NCBI GenBank assembly: GCA_027307405.1
Contig: DAHUXA010000013.1
Location: 1 to 39,371 of the forward strand
Direction of reading: 5' to 3'
Length of the DNA stretch: 39,371 nt
Origin: Hyphomicrobiales bacterium
GTDB lineage: Bacteria > Pseudomonadota > Alphaproteobacteria > Rhizobiales > Xanthobacteraceae
Part shown: piece by piece, positions 23,081 to 31,164 of the stretch
Layout: each line of letters begins with the position of its first letter
How positions within the stretch are numbered: the first letter of the stretch is position 1
Program-made: the position numbers and the translations under genes
Notes under the pieces: model-generated
The model's database searches: none
The model's input: the letters and a program-made list of their open reading frames with translations, nothing else
What the model was told of the DNA's origin: nothing

Positions 23081-24751
23081 TCAGTCCAATGGTTGGACTT
23101 TGATGATGGAAGCGCCGTGATTGTTGCCAATCCAAAAACTAACCGGCGTTGTGGTGTTGTCTACGAACACTCGGCGAATGTTTGTTGACCTCGGCAGCAA
23201 ATAGTCGACCATCTCGCCGGTCTTTGTGTCTAGCCGTGTCACTTGGTCCGTGATCATCGATCCGGTCCATGCGTTCTCGTTCTTGTCGAGAGTGACATCA
23301 TAGGGCGATGCCCACCGCGTGGTGAGTTTCCATTCCTTGAATTGCTCGGTTCTGGTATCGAACATGCCGATGCGGTCGCCCCGGTACTCGCCAAACCAGA
23401 GGCGATCCTGCGCATCCATGCTTCCGCGCCGTGGCGAGGAGCGAGCCGTAGGAACCTCGAACAATTTGACCGCGCCGGTTTCGGCGTCGATCCGCCCGAT
23501 ATGTTGGTGGCGGAAATCGGTGAAATAGACGTTGTTTTTGGAGTCGGGGATGACGTCATAGATATTGTGCGGCTCGCCCTTAGGCGCGTTCTTGAACGGC
23601 TCCCACGTTTCGATTTTGCCGGTGGCGATGTCGAGACGGTGCACGCCGGCAAAGCCGTTGTTCTGCGTCCAGACTTTGCCGTCGATATGCGAGCTTTGCG
23701 GGCTCACCATGTTTACCTGTGCAGCGTCGATGTTCTGCTCCGGCGGCAGCGGCCAGAATTTGAATGACTCCGCCTTACGGTCGAATTTGATGATCGTGGC
23801 CTGATACATATTGCCAAGCCACAAGTTGCCGTCCTTGTCGGCGCGTAGGCCGAGACCGCCGGTCGGAAAGCCCGGTTTGTGCTCAGGAATCGGATATTCG
23901 GTGACCTTTCCGCTCTTGGGATCGAGCCTGCCCAGATTCTGCTCGCCGAAGCTCGAATACCAGACGATGCCGTCCGCATCCACGATCACGTCATGCGGCG
24001 AAATTGTCTCGCGCGGCAGAGCGTATTCCGTGTAGATGACCCGCGTCGCGCGGCCGGTTGGACGTGCAAATGTTTTGAGCGCGTAACTCCATTGCGGACC
24101 GGCGCTCCGATTGATCGTGCTAAGATACTCCGCCGCGGCGCGGTAGACCTGGACGCGCTGATCACCGCGTTCCTCCATAAGTCGCTCGGCGCGGCGCAAT
24201 TGGGGATGTGCCGGTATGCTCTGGTTCACATAACCCTGCATGCGCGGCAGGATTTGGGTCAGGAAGGCATTCGCGTCGTATTTAGAGCGAACGATGCGTT
24301 CAAGCGTGTGGCAACCGACGCAATTGAGCAACTGGCCTTTCTGTTGATCGGTCCCGGGGATGCTCGCCAGCCATTCGCCATTCGACAGTTGCGCGGCGAG
24401 ATCTTCGGTCTTACGCAACTGGAGATCGAGTGTTGTCGTCTTCTGTTCTGTGATCTCGATTGCCTTGTGCGCGTCGACGTCATAGCCGACTGCGCGCACT
24501 CCCAGGGAATATTGACCCGGTGTGAGTTTACTCACCGGGAAGGAAAATCGCCCATCCTTGTCGGTCACCACTGTTACCGTGACAGGTGATCCCGTTTTGC
24601 TGGCGCTGACCAGCACTCCTTCCATCGCCTTTTCTTCGGTGGAGCTGACAATGCCTGTCAGTGCGGTGGCAGTCGTCTGTGCCAGGGCAGGGCCCGAAAC
24701 CAGACTCGCGAACGCCCAGCTGACGGCAATGACAAGTGTACGGCAACACAT
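23081..24751 (-). CDS. Secreted carboxypeptidase-regulatory / heme / beta-propeller protein (Vgb-like)
   Basis: 556 residues. After the signal peptide (about 1-24, PALAQ) comes a carboxypeptidase-regulatory-like Ig domain (about 26-115: TALTGIVSSTEEKAMEGVLVSA, GRFSFPVSKLTPGQYSLGVRAVGYD). Next is a single c-type heme site, LLNCVGCHTLERIV (about 142-155). The C-terminal half is a six-bladed propeller of the virginiamycin B lyase/SMP-30 kind (DVIVDADGIVWYSSFGEQNLGRLDPKSG, ADKDGNLWLGNMY, DAQDRLWFGEYRGDRIGMFDT, LDKNENAWTGSMITDQVTRLD). It is probably a periplasmic redox or lactone-acting protein; the substrate is unknown. GGGAGGAG precedes the ATG. Confidence 0.85.
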   Translation of the reverse strand: MCCRTLVIAVSWAFASLVSGPALAQTTATALTGIVSSTEEKAMEGVLVSASKTGSPVTVTVVTDKDGRFSFPVSKLTPGQYSLGVRAVGYDVDAHKAIEITEQKTTTLDLQLRKTEDLAAQLSNGEWLASIPGTDQQKGQLLNCVGCHTLERIVRSKYDANAFLTQILPRMQGYVNQSIPAHPQLRRAERLMEERGDQRVQVYRAAAEYLSTINRSAGPQWSYALKTFARPTGRATRVIYTEYALPRETISPHDVIVDADGIVWYSSFGEQNLGRLDPKSGKVTEYPIPEHKPGFPTGGLGLRADKDGNLWLGNMYQATIIKFDRKAESFKFWPLPPEQNIDAAQVNMVSPQSSHIDGKVWTQNNGFAGVHRLDIATGKIETWEPFKNAPKGEPHNIYDVIPDSKNNVYFTDFRHQHIGRIDAETGAVKLFEVPTARSSPRRGSMDAQDRLWFGEYRGDRIGMFDTRTEQFKEWKLTTRWASPYDVTLDKNENAWTGSMITDQVTRLDTKTGEMVDYLLPRSTNIRRVFVDNTTTPVSFWIGNNHGASIIKVQPLD

Positions 24752-24845
24752 GGTCTCCTCCCGGGATGGCGGTATTCTTTTTGCTTGTCGCGAGGATAGG
24801 CCCTACGGCCTGTATCCAGCAACCGTTGCGACCAGTCTTCTTCTG

Positions 24846-25331
24846 CTATTGCTGCCCGATGCCCGGCTGGAGTTGTCTAGCCTGTGCGACGTCGGCCTCG
24901 CTCCCTTCCAGGTCACCTTTCGTTTGTTTTGCAATGCCGCGATTGTAGAAAGCGGCGGCGTATTTGGGATTGAGCTTTATAGCCTGGTCGTAGTCGGCGA
25001 TAGCGCGATCGAACTCGCGCTTGGCGCCATATGCGTTGCCACGGTTGTTGAAGGCGAGGGAGTTTTTTGGATCGAGCTTGATCGCCTGATCGTGGTCGGC
25101 GATGCCGCGGTCGATGTCCTCTTTGACAACATATTCAACGCCGCGGTTGGTATAAAGCAACGAAAGAGTACTACCCTTAAATTTTTTGGATTTGATCGCG
25201 CTGCTACAGGCGTCAATAGCGACTTCGCCCGATGAATTTTTGCAAGTCTCCCTGTCGTCAGCCGCGGCAGGCCGGCAAACGGCGAACACAGTCACAATCA
25301 TAATAAAGGGGAATGCTGTTGGAGACCGCAT
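24846..25331 (-). CDS. Secreted tetratricopeptide-repeat protein
   Basis: 161 residues: signal peptide (about 1-24, VCRPAAAD), then EVAIDACSSAIKSKK and TPR units LSLLYTNRGVEYVVKEDIDRGIADHDQAIKLDPK, NSLAFNNRGNAYGAKREF... and AFYNRGIAKQTKGDLEGSEADVAQARQL. Three to four TPRs make a protein-binding scaffold in the periplasm. Its last repeat resembles the orphan fragment at 5285-5452. AGGGGG before the ATG at 25331 supports this start over the one 20 codons upstream. It is downstream of nothing obvious and lies 94 bases upstream of the propeller gene on the same strand. Confidence 0.85.
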   Translation of the reverse strand: MRSPTAFPFIMIVTVFAVCRPAAADDRETCKNSSGEVAIDACSSAIKSKKFKGSTLSLLYTNRGVEYVVKEDIDRGIADHDQAIKLDPKNSLAFNNRGNAYGAKREFDRAIADYDQAIKLNPKYAAAFYNRGIAKQTKGDLEGSEADVAQARQLQPGIGQQ

Positions 25332-25400
25332 GCTCGCCCCCTGTCCAGACCAGCAATGTATCATTCTATCAAGCCGTTCGTGGGACGTCACCGTGGGTTT

Positions 25401-25431
25401 GACGTCTGCTTTGCGCCATGAGCGGACATAG
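25401..25431. repeat. Dispersed intergenic palindrome
   Basis: GACGTCTGCTTT and ATGAGCGGACATAG arms around GCGCC, another member of the intergenic motif family. It lies between the FecR gene end (25446) and the TPR gene start. Confidence 0.65.
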
Positions 25432-25445
25432 CCCGCAGCGCTCGC

Positions 25446-26375
25446 CTAGCGTATTGGCTCATTTTTCTTTGGCGCGAACGGATTGAGTTTCCGCAGTTTC
25501 TCTCGCAAACCGTCGCGCTGCGGCGCGGGATTGCGGTTCTGCTGCTGCGGACCGCCGGGCTGCTGGGGATTGTTCGGCCGCTGGTTGTTGGGCCGCAGAT
25601 TATTCGGCCGCTGGCGGTTCGGTCCGCGCAATTGCCGGCGCTGGATCGCCATCTGACGCCCGACATTGTGTGAGGCGAACAGCCGCTGCACCACGCCGCG
25701 GTCGCGCGCTGCCTCCTGCGGCGGAATCTGGAAGGGTATGGCGGCGATCCGCCCGCCGGCTCCTGGGCGGATGGCAAATGCGCTGGACCCTTGAGTCAGC
25801 GCCCCGAGGCGCTCGCCCCGCCGGTTGAAGACATTGATCTGGCCTACACGCCCGTCGGCATCCGGATAAAGCTTGATTTTTGCCTCGCCCGCGCCGGCCG
25901 CCGTGCTGTCCGGAACATCGACGACCCCGGTGGTGCCGCGAATGCCGAGAGTCGCGGTCGGCGTCGAAATCGTCATGTCACCGGTCTTGGCCACCAGGCT
26001 GGCGACGAATGCGACTGTGCCGCGCGCTATATTGAACGCGGCAGTATTGCCGTTGCCACCTTCCTCATAGATGAATTCATCGACGACGATGCGCGCATTC
26101 GCGGTGAGGCTCAAGGTTGTCTCGTCGTCGAAGGTAACGCCGAGCGCTGCATTGGCACCGGTCTGCAAGACGTCTTTTTTATAGATAGCGTCGCTTACCT
26201 TCAGCGTGGACGGTGCCGCAGTGCCACGCGTCACCGTCGCGATGCCTTGCAGCGTCGCGACCTGGCCCACCTGATCGTCAGTGTCCTGATTTTTGTTAGC
26301 CTTATTTTGCGCGCGTGCCACTTGTGGCCACGCAGCCGCGCCAGCGAAAAAAATAATAAACTCGCGGCGCTGCAT
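25446..26375 (-). CDS. FecR domain-containing protein with Tat-like leader
   Basis: 309 residues. The leader MQRREFIIFFAG...ARAQ has a twin-arginine RRxF motif. The central FecR domain (about 45-190) has QVGQVATLQGIATVTRG, KKDVLQTGANAALGVTFDDETTLSLTANARIVVDEF and ISTPTATLGIRGTTGVVDV. The C-terminus is rich in Asn, Pro, Gln and Arg (repeats of RPNN) and then basic. This is the periplasmic FecR type without an anti-sigma helix bundle, so it is probably not a sigma-factor regulator. The ATG at 26375 has GGGGATGGGA just before it, preferred over the 54-codon longer frame. Confidence 0.85.
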   Translation of the reverse strand: MQRREFIIFFAGAAAWPQVARAQNKANKNQDTDDQVGQVATLQGIATVTRGTAAPSTLKVSDAIYKKDVLQTGANAALGVTFDDETTLSLTANARIVVDEFIYEEGGNGNTAAFNIARGTVAFVASLVAKTGDMTISTPTATLGIRGTTGVVDVPDSTAAGAGEAKIKLYPDADGRVGQINVFNRRGERLGALTQGSSAFAIRPGAGGRIAAIPFQIPPQEAARDRGVVQRLFASHNVGRQMAIQRRQLRGPNRQRPNNLRPNNQRPNNPQQPGGPQQQNRNPAPQRDGLREKLRKLNPFAPKKNEPIR

Positions 26376-26439
26376 TCCCATCCCCGAATTTCGGAAGGAT
26401 ATGGTAGCGGCTCCAACAGGGAAATTGGAAGGGCTTGGC

Positions 26440-26470
26440 GATGTCCGATTTTGGCCCAGAGCGACATTCG
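26440..26470. repeat. Dispersed intergenic palindrome (decayed)
   Basis: GATGTCCGATTTTGGCCC followed by AGAGCGACATTCG. It keeps the layout of the family but lost bases in both arms. Confidence 0.55.
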
Positions 26471-26589
26471 TCAGATCAATGTTTGCTTTAGGCGAAGATG
26501 AACTCGACTCGACGTTATCCTCAAGGCGATGCAGCAATCCGGCCGCCGGAGCGAATGACCGGACAGACAGCGCGTAGTGTTGACGAAAT

Positions 26590-26617
26590 GGGCGGCCCGA
26601 GAGGGCCGCCCGTTTTT
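26590..26617 (+). terminator. Strong plus-strand terminator without a plus-strand gene before it
   Basis: GGGCGGCCC pairs with GGGCCGCCC over a GAGA tetraloop and is followed by GTTTTTT. The T-run shows the plus strand is meant. The nearest long plus-strand gene ends at 22977, so it must end a short transcript that begins in the 26376-26590 gap or an antisense RNA. Confidence 0.8.
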
Positions 26618-26643
26618 TAGTGATACGAGGGATTGAGCGGGAA

Positions 26644-26676
26644 CCAGGGACAGGCCTCCCGCCTACCTGTCCCTGG
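26644..26676 (-). terminator. Stem-loop downstream of the DegP gene
   Basis: CCAGGGACAGG and CCTGTCCCTGG form a perfect 11-bp stem with an 11-base loop, 54 bases after the DegP stop. No T-run follows on the minus strand, so it may protect the mRNA end or act as a Rho-dependent or weak terminator. Confidence 0.5.
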
Positions 26677-26729
26677 CATCGTTCCTCTGGTCCGTGCGCC
26701 CGGATGCCGGGGGAACGCCCTAGCCCCGG

Positions 26730-28253
26730 TCAGGCCTGGGCGATCGGGATCGCGACGAACTTCATCGCGTTATCCGACTTTAATCGCATCAGCACAGCGC
26801 GCTTGCCACTTTTTTTGGCGTCACTGATGGCATTGCGCACGTCGACCGGGGTAGCAACTTTCTGGCCGCCTACGTCGAGGATGACATCGCCGGTCTTGAA
26901 GCCATGCTCGGAGGCAAGTCCATTGGGATCAACATTGGTTACGACGACCCCTTCGGTGCTGCCGCTGGTTGCGACCTTTCCGGCGGGAGCAAGCATCAGC
27001 CCAAGCTTTGGCACATCGCCGCCGTTCGAGCCGGCGTCCGATGGGATCGCCCGAGCCTCACGCTCTTTCGGCAGTTCGGCGAGCGTCAGCGAGATGCTTT
27101 TCTCCTCGCTCTTGCGCCATATGCTGAGCTTGGCTGTGCTGCCCGGCACCATGGCGCCGATTTGTTTGGCGAGCTCACGGGCATCCTTGACGGCATGGCC
27201 ATTGACGGCAGTGATGACGTCGCCGGAGAGAACTCCAGCCTTGGCTGCAGGACTGTCCGCTTGCGGTTCGGCGACAAGCGCACCTTCACTTCGCTTCAAG
27301 CCGAGGCTCTCGGCGATTTCGGCCGTGACCGGTTGGATCTGTACGCCGATCCAGCCCCGAGTGACCGCACCCTTGTCCTTGAGCTGAGCGACCACCGACT
27401 TCACCGTCTCGGACGGAATGTCGAATGCAATGCCGACTGAGCCGCCGGAGGGCGAGAAGATTGAGGTGTTAACCCCGATGACATTGCCATCCATGTCGAA
27501 AGTCGGGCCGCCGGAATTCCCCTTGTTGACCGACGCATCGATCTGGATGAAATCGTCATAAGGACCGGCCCCGATGTCGCGACCGCGTGCGGAGACGATA
27601 CCGTTGGTGACGGTGCCGCCGAGTCCGAACGGATTGCCGACCGCCAGGACCAGATCGCCGATGCGCGGAGCCTTGTCGGCCAACTTGACGAAGGGAAAAT
27701 CACTGCGACCATCAACCTTGATCAGGGCAATGTCAGTGTGCTCATCAGCGCCAATGACTTTCGCGCCATAAGTCTTGCCGTCGTCGGTCGTGATCTCGAC
27801 CGTCTGCGCCTTGTCGATGACGTGATTGTTGGTCACTGCGTAGCCATCGGCGCTGATAAAGAAGCCCGAACCTTGGCCGGTCATGGCATGATTGCGCGGC
27901 CGATCCTGACCGTCAGGAGCGCCATTGCCGCCCGGCATTCCGAAGCGGCGGAAAAATTGCTCCATTTGCGAGTTCGGCGGGAGTGGCGAATTGCTGTCGA
28001 ACTCAGTCGTTTTTGCACTGGCATCTATTTTTACGCGGACCGCGACCACGGCGGGCTTCACCTTTTCCACGATATCCGCAAAGCCGACCGGCCGATTCAT
28101 GTTTTCGGCGGCGCCGGCTTCGGAAACGTTGAGAAGGCTAAATTGACGCACCTCAAACCCGACCACGAGAGTCGCGGCGGCAAGACTGGTGACAGTTGCA
28201 AGCAGGATAAGGCGGCGCGCAGAAAGAATGCGCCCTTTCTGGATTGGATTCAT
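26730..28253 (-). CDS. degP: DegP/HtrA-type periplasmic serine endoprotease (Do family)
   Basis: 507 residues. A signal-anchor segment (about 12-35) is followed by a trypsin-like domain with the triad His in VTNNHVID, Asp in DEHTDIALIKV and Ser in NKGNSGGPTFD. The loop GSGFFISADGYAVTNNHV is typical of HtrA. Two PDZ domains follow (VTRGWIGVQIQPVT..., and a second around GLMLAPAGKV...GFKTGDVILDVGGQKV). It degrades or refolds damaged periplasmic proteins. GGAGA precedes the ATG at 28253, which decides against the start 19 codons upstream. It may share a transcript with the LssY_C gene upstream, which ends 150 bases away. Confidence 0.95.
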   Translation of the reverse strand: MNPIQKGRILSARRLILLATVTSLAAATLVVGFEVRQFSLLNVSEAGAAENMNRPVGFADIVEKVKPAVVAVRVKIDASAKTTEFDSNSPLPPNSQMEQFFRRFGMPGGNGAPDGQDRPRNHAMTGQGSGFFISADGYAVTNNHVIDKAQTVEITTDDGKTYGAKVIGADEHTDIALIKVDGRSDFPFVKLADKAPRIGDLVLAVGNPFGLGGTVTNGIVSARGRDIGAGPYDDFIQIDASVNKGNSGGPTFDMDGNVIGVNTSIFSPSGGSVGIAFDIPSETVKSVVAQLKDKGAVTRGWIGVQIQPVTAEIAESLGLKRSEGALVAEPQADSPAAKAGVLSGDVITAVNGHAVKDARELAKQIGAMVPGSTAKLSIWRKSEEKSISLTLAELPKEREARAIPSDAGSNGGDVPKLGLMLAPAGKVATSGSTEGVVVTNVDPNGLASEHGFKTGDVILDVGGQKVATPVDVRNAISDAKKSGKRAVLMRLKSDNAMKFVAIPIAQA

Positions 28254-28403
28254 GATTGTCGCGTCTCCAATTGATGGGCAGCGGCCCGGTGGTGTGCTGG
28301 GCCGGCTCAATAGAGAACGTCAAGTTGCTGCGAGATGACGGTGGAATTAACAATTGGCAATTATCGCCGGGCGTCATTGCCCGGCTAAACGGGACTCCAA
28401 ATA

Positions 28404-29225
28404 TCAGACGTCTACCTCCAAGTTCGCCAACGTAATTTCGCCGTCAGTGATGTAGTGGTTGATGTGTTCGATGTGTTGGCCCGCTTGAAATTGACTCACG
28501 TCCCCGATAACTCGATTCTTCCTCAACTCAGCAATGATAAAGTCCCGTTCGGCGTTTGTATCCGAATCGGTCGCATGGGTGATCTGGAATGTGAGTTGGG
28601 TTAAGGAGAAACCAGTATCCTTGGTGCCGGCTCCGACCCAGTAGACGTGTGCATTGTCCGGTGGCCGATCAGTGTTTAGCCAGAATTTGGCCGTTCCCCA
28701 CGTGGCCTCGGCGAGCGCGATATCCAACGCCCAGAATCGAATGTGATGGCGCTTGCGAGGGCTGTCATCAATTGCCTTCTGGAAGCCGATGTCCTGGCCG
28801 CGTCCGAAAAGATAAAGGGTACTGAACGGGGCGGTGGGGTAGGGCGAGTTCAATACGAATGCCCGGACCATGCGCCACGAACTGGCCAGTCCCAATCGAT
28901 CAGCCTCTGACCAGCCGGCGGTTGCAAAGGCGGTGTGAAGCTGTTGGAGCGTACCTATGAGCGCGAGATTGACGGGATCACCCGGCAATCCGTCGCCGGT
29001 AATTGTGTAGCGAGGCACCCGTTTGCGCTGAAGGATTTTGAGACCCATGCGAACGACACGCGGAAGGATAATGTAGGCCGCCACTCCATAAGTGGCAGCC
29101 AAAGCCAGAATCCATGGCAGCCTCTGGTCTGCAAATTCGAAGACCACAAAGACAATCAGCCAGACGCTAATGATACCGAGGCCGAAGATGAGCAGACGTT
29201 GCAAAAAACGTTTCAGCAATCTCAT
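28404..29225 (-). CDS. LssY C-terminal domain membrane protein
   Basis: 273 residues. Two N-terminal membrane spans (LIFGLGIISVWLIVFVVFEF and WILALAATYGVAAYIILP) precede the LssY_C (PF14067) domain: YTITGDGLPGDPVNLALIGTLQQLHTAFATAGWSEAD, LYLFGRGQDIGFQKAIDDSPRKRHHIRFW and WVGAGTKDTG...QITHATDSDTNAERDFI. In Legionella, LssY belongs to a lipoprotein/PAP2 locus; the domain's activity is unknown. The conserved Arg/His/Asp-rich RKRHHIRFW and HATDSDTNAERD are likely functional residues. The ATG at 29225 starts a basic, amphipathic leader. Confidence 0.88.
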   Translation of the reverse strand: MRLLKRFLQRLLIFGLGIISVWLIVFVVFEFADQRLPWILALAATYGVAAYIILPRVVRMGLKILQRKRVPRYTITGDGLPGDPVNLALIGTLQQLHTAFATAGWSEADRLGLASSWRMVRAFVLNSPYPTAPFSTLYLFGRGQDIGFQKAIDDSPRKRHHIRFWALDIALAEATWGTAKFWLNTDRPPDNAHVYWVGAGTKDTGFSLTQLTFQITHATDSDTNAERDFIIAELRKNRVIGDVSQFQAGQHIEHINHYITDGEITLANLEVDV

Positions 29226-29243
29226 GATCTGGCCATCATAACG

Positions 29244-29272
29244 GAGCGGACGTTCGGCGTCCGCTTTGGGTC
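29244..29272. repeat. Dispersed palindrome in compact form
   Basis: AGCGGACG (29245-29252) and CGTCCGCT (29258-29265) form a perfect 8-bp inverted pair, then TTTGGGTC continues the family motif. It lies between LssY_C and the binding-protein fossil. Confidence 0.65.
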
Positions 29273-29450
29273 TATTCGGTCACCTCATCAGCTTGCGCAA
29301 TCAGAGTTGGCAGATCGTGAGGCCAAGCGCTTTAGCGGTATTGAGATTGATCACGAACCCAAATTTGATTGGCCGTTCAATCGGCAAATCGGCCGGGTTG
29401 GCGCTCTTGAAAACCTTATCTATGAAATCCGCCTTGCGTCTGTACAGGTC
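29272..29450 (-). pseudogene. C-terminal fossil of a PF04392 substrate-binding protein, frameshifted
   Basis: The minus strand reads DLYRRKADFIDKVFKSANPADLP, IERPIKFGFVINLNTAKALG and LTI, then shifts frame and ends LPTLIAQADEVTE with a TAG at 29272-29274. This is the last ~60 residues of the PF04392 family. A small deletion near 29316 changes the frame. Nothing of the N-terminal two-thirds remains. Confidence 0.8.
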
Positions 29451-29456
29451 CGAGCT

Positions 29457-29744
29457 TCACTCTTTTGGGGTGCCTTCTGGAATTCCTGATCCGTCAGTCC
29501 GCACTTTCTTGTCTGAGCCTTTCGGAGCAGCCTGCATTCCCGGCGGAGTTTCTCCTTGCGGGCTGGAGGCGGGCGCACCGCCAGTCGACTTGGTATCGAT
29601 AGGCCCCGTCTTGTCTTGCGGCTGTGTAACGCTCCCGTTGGGGTTGCCTGTCGTGGATTGGTCCATCGAATTCGGCTGGGAAAATGCAGTTGTCGAGGCT
29701 GACAATATCATCAGCACAGTGAGAACAATAATCCTGCCAGGCAT
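29457..29744 (-). CDS. Secreted low-complexity hypothetical protein
   Basis: 95 residues: signal peptide (about 1-22, STTAFSQ) and a mature part rich in Pro, Gly, Ser and Lys (MDQSTTGNPNGSVTQPQ, GAPASSPQGETPPGM). It is probably disordered. GGAGG stands about 6 bases before the ATG at 29744, which makes it a credible gene. No family is recognised. Confidence 0.65.
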   Translation of the reverse strand: MPGRIIVLTVLMILSASTTAFSQPNSMDQSTTGNPNGSVTQPQDKTGPIDTKSTGGAPASSPQGETPPGMQAAPKGSDKKVRTDGSGIPEGTPKE

Positions 29745-29902
29745 GGTTCACCTCCAACGGACATACTCTAAGTCGCGGCGCGTGATTGAGTTCCACCGCC
29801 CGGACCGGCTGAGTTTGCTAAAGGCACCATGGGCGATCATAAGCAGTCATCGCCGCCTGATCCGGTCGCTTCGCCTGCGCGACCGAGCAGGGCGCTCAGC
29901 CG

Positions 29903-30082
29903 CTAATCGCTGACTCGTAGCTCTTTGATGAGAGTCTCGGCATTGCCGCCAACCTTAGCAATCGCGGTCTCGATCTCTTCTTTCGATTTCCCAAAACGCT
30001 TGCGCCAATAACGCGCCAACGCGGGCGTCGAAACATCCACGCGATTTCGATCCAGTTTCGGAGACGACGGCGATAAGTTCAT
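29903..30082 (-). CDS. DUF3606 domain-containing protein
   Basis: 59 residues: a polar start MNLSPSSPKLDRNRVDVS, then ALARYWRKRFGKSKEEIETA and IAKVGGNAETLIKELRV. The DRNRVDVS....YW.K.FG.S.EE...AI..VG......I...L pattern is DUF3606 (PF12244), a helical family of small soluble proteins common in Rhizobiales. Its function is unknown. The ATG at 30082 has no strong ribosome-binding site. It is divergent from the outer-membrane protein gene. Confidence 0.8.
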   Translation of the reverse strand: MNLSPSSPKLDRNRVDVSTPALARYWRKRFGKSKEEIETAIAKVGGNAETLIKELRVSD

Positions 30083-30248
30083 TTGCTGATGTCCATGATG
30101 CCAAGGACAAGACGCAACGAAAGGTTTGGTTCCTCGTCACATTGATGCGCGACTATGTCTGCTTTCCACTCTCTGCGCGTCTTGGGTCTTCGCCGTAAAA
30201 CCACGGCACAAACGCGGTATAACTCCTACAGTCACATTTCTCGGTTTT

Positions 30249-30262
30249 TTGATTTAGATCAT
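30249..30262. promoter_or_regulatory. FixK/FNR-like operator upstream of an outer-membrane protein gene
   Basis: TTGATTTAGATCAT matches TTGAT-N4-ATCAA except its last base. With the box at -41.5 transcription would start near 30297, with TGATAA in the -10 position and a 23-base leader to the ATG at 30320. Confidence 0.55.
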
Positions 30263-30319
30263 GCAAATTCGATCGGGGAAATGGTGATAAAAAAGTCAAA
30301 GGGTAGGGGAGACCAAATC

Positions 30320-31039
30320 ATGGCTCATAGAGTATCGCGCATCATCATATCGGCGGGGATCGTCTTGGCGCTTGGCCAATTGGCTTTAGCAGCGGACCTG
30401 CCGAGGAAAGCGCCTGCCTATATACCGCCGGCGCCGCCTCCAATGACTTGGACCGGATGTTACATCGGCGCCAACGTCGGCGGAGCATTCGGCGATGCCA
30501 GCGCGACTTTCAATTTTGGCGAAGTCTCTACAAATGGTTCTGGCTTTGCCGGTGGCGGTCAGATTGGTTGCGATTATCAATTCGCCGGCCCGTGGGTGAT
30601 CGGGTTCCGGAATATGTTTGATGGGACAAGCAACGACAGAAGTCGAACAATCGGAACCGGTCCCCTCGCAGGTGGCGTGGTTAATTTCAATAATCAATGG
30701 TTCGACACACTGACGGGCCGCGTCGGCTATGCGTTGGCACCCGCCTGGTTGCTCTACTTCCAGGGCGGTGGGGCCTGGGCTCATACGAGTACAAACATCA
30801 CCTTTAATGGTGTTCAAACTGGCCAGGGCTCCAACACCAGATCAGGCTGGACGATCGGTGGTGGCGTTGAATGGATGTTCGCGCCGCACTGGTCGGCGTT
30901 TCTGGAAGGTAATTACATGGACTTCGGCACGAGCAATCGGGTCGCAGTCGCCCCCGGTGGCTGTGCGGGTGGTTGTGCCTTCAGCGCCAAAGCGACCGAG
31001 GCCACTGTCCTGGTCGGCGTGAACTACAGATTCTGGTAA
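30320..31039 (+). CDS. Outer-membrane beta-barrel protein (Omp25/31-like)
   Basis: 239 residues. The signal peptide (about 1-25, LGQLALAADLP) leads to PRKAPAYIPPAPPPMTWTGCYIGANVGGAFG, the typical start of rhizobial Omp25/31-type porin-like barrels. Alternating strands follow (GGGQIGCDYQFAGPWVIGF, LTGRVGYALAPAWLLYFQGGGAWAH, GWTIGGGVEWMFAPHWSAFLEGNYMDFG) and the protein ends in an aromatic GVNYRFW, the signal for barrel assembly. Several cysteines (GCYIG, GCDYQF, GCAGGC) are notable. GGGGAG before the ATG at 30320 supports this start. A FixK-like box lies upstream and a terminator follows. Confidence 0.92.
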   Translation: MAHRVSRIIISAGIVLALGQLALAADLPRKAPAYIPPAPPPMTWTGCYIGANVGGAFGDASATFNFGEVSTNGSGFAGGGQIGCDYQFAGPWVIGFRNMFDGTSNDRSRTIGTGPLAGGVVNFNNQWFDTLTGRVGYALAPAWLLYFQGGGAWAHTSTNITFNGVQTGQGSNTRSGWTIGGGVEWMFAPHWSAFLEGNYMDFGTSNRVAVAPGGCAGGCAFSAKATEATVLVGVNYRFW

Positions 31040-31061
31040 AAGATATCGGATCCGAGAAGGC

Positions 31062-31096
31062 AGGGGCCTCTGGTTCGTCAGAGGCCTCTTCTTTTT
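31062..31096 (+). terminator. Rho-independent terminator of the outer-membrane protein gene
   Basis: GGCCTCTG pairs with CAGAGGCC (extended by further pairs) around a GTTCGT loop and is followed by a TCTTCTTTTT run, 23 bases after the stop codon. Confidence 0.85.
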
Positions 31097-31164
31097 CCAA
31101 TGTCCGCCAGGCAATCGCTGGCACGCATCTATTTCGATGGTCGGTTGTGATCTAGATTATATGC

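Larger units (their letters stand above)
26376..26729. other. 354-bp gene-poor gap with structured elements
   Basis: Between the FecR start and the DegP stop there is no gene on the minus strand. The gap contains a copy of the dispersed palindrome (26440-26470), a small plus-strand ORF of 40 codons (26498-26620, MNSTRRYPQGDAAIRPP...) and a plus-strand terminator hairpin (26590-26617), followed by an 11-bp stem-loop (26644-26676). The ORF is of doubtful quality because it runs through the hairpin. A small RNA ending at the terminator is an alternative. Confidence 0.4.

Noticed and set aside
28366-28385. Short GCCGGGC/GCCCGGC hairpin after the LssY_C gene
   Set aside because: Only 7 bp and no T-run; it could occur by chance in GC-rich DNA.
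29829-29906. 25-residue plus-strand ORF (MGDHKQSSPPDP...)
   Set aside because: No ribosome-binding site, low-complexity Pro/Ser content and overlap with the end of the DUF3606 gene; cannot be supported.
31145-31162. Possible FixK/FNR-like box before the PEBP-like gene (TGATCTAGATTA)
   Set aside because: Three or more mismatches and too close to the start codon.
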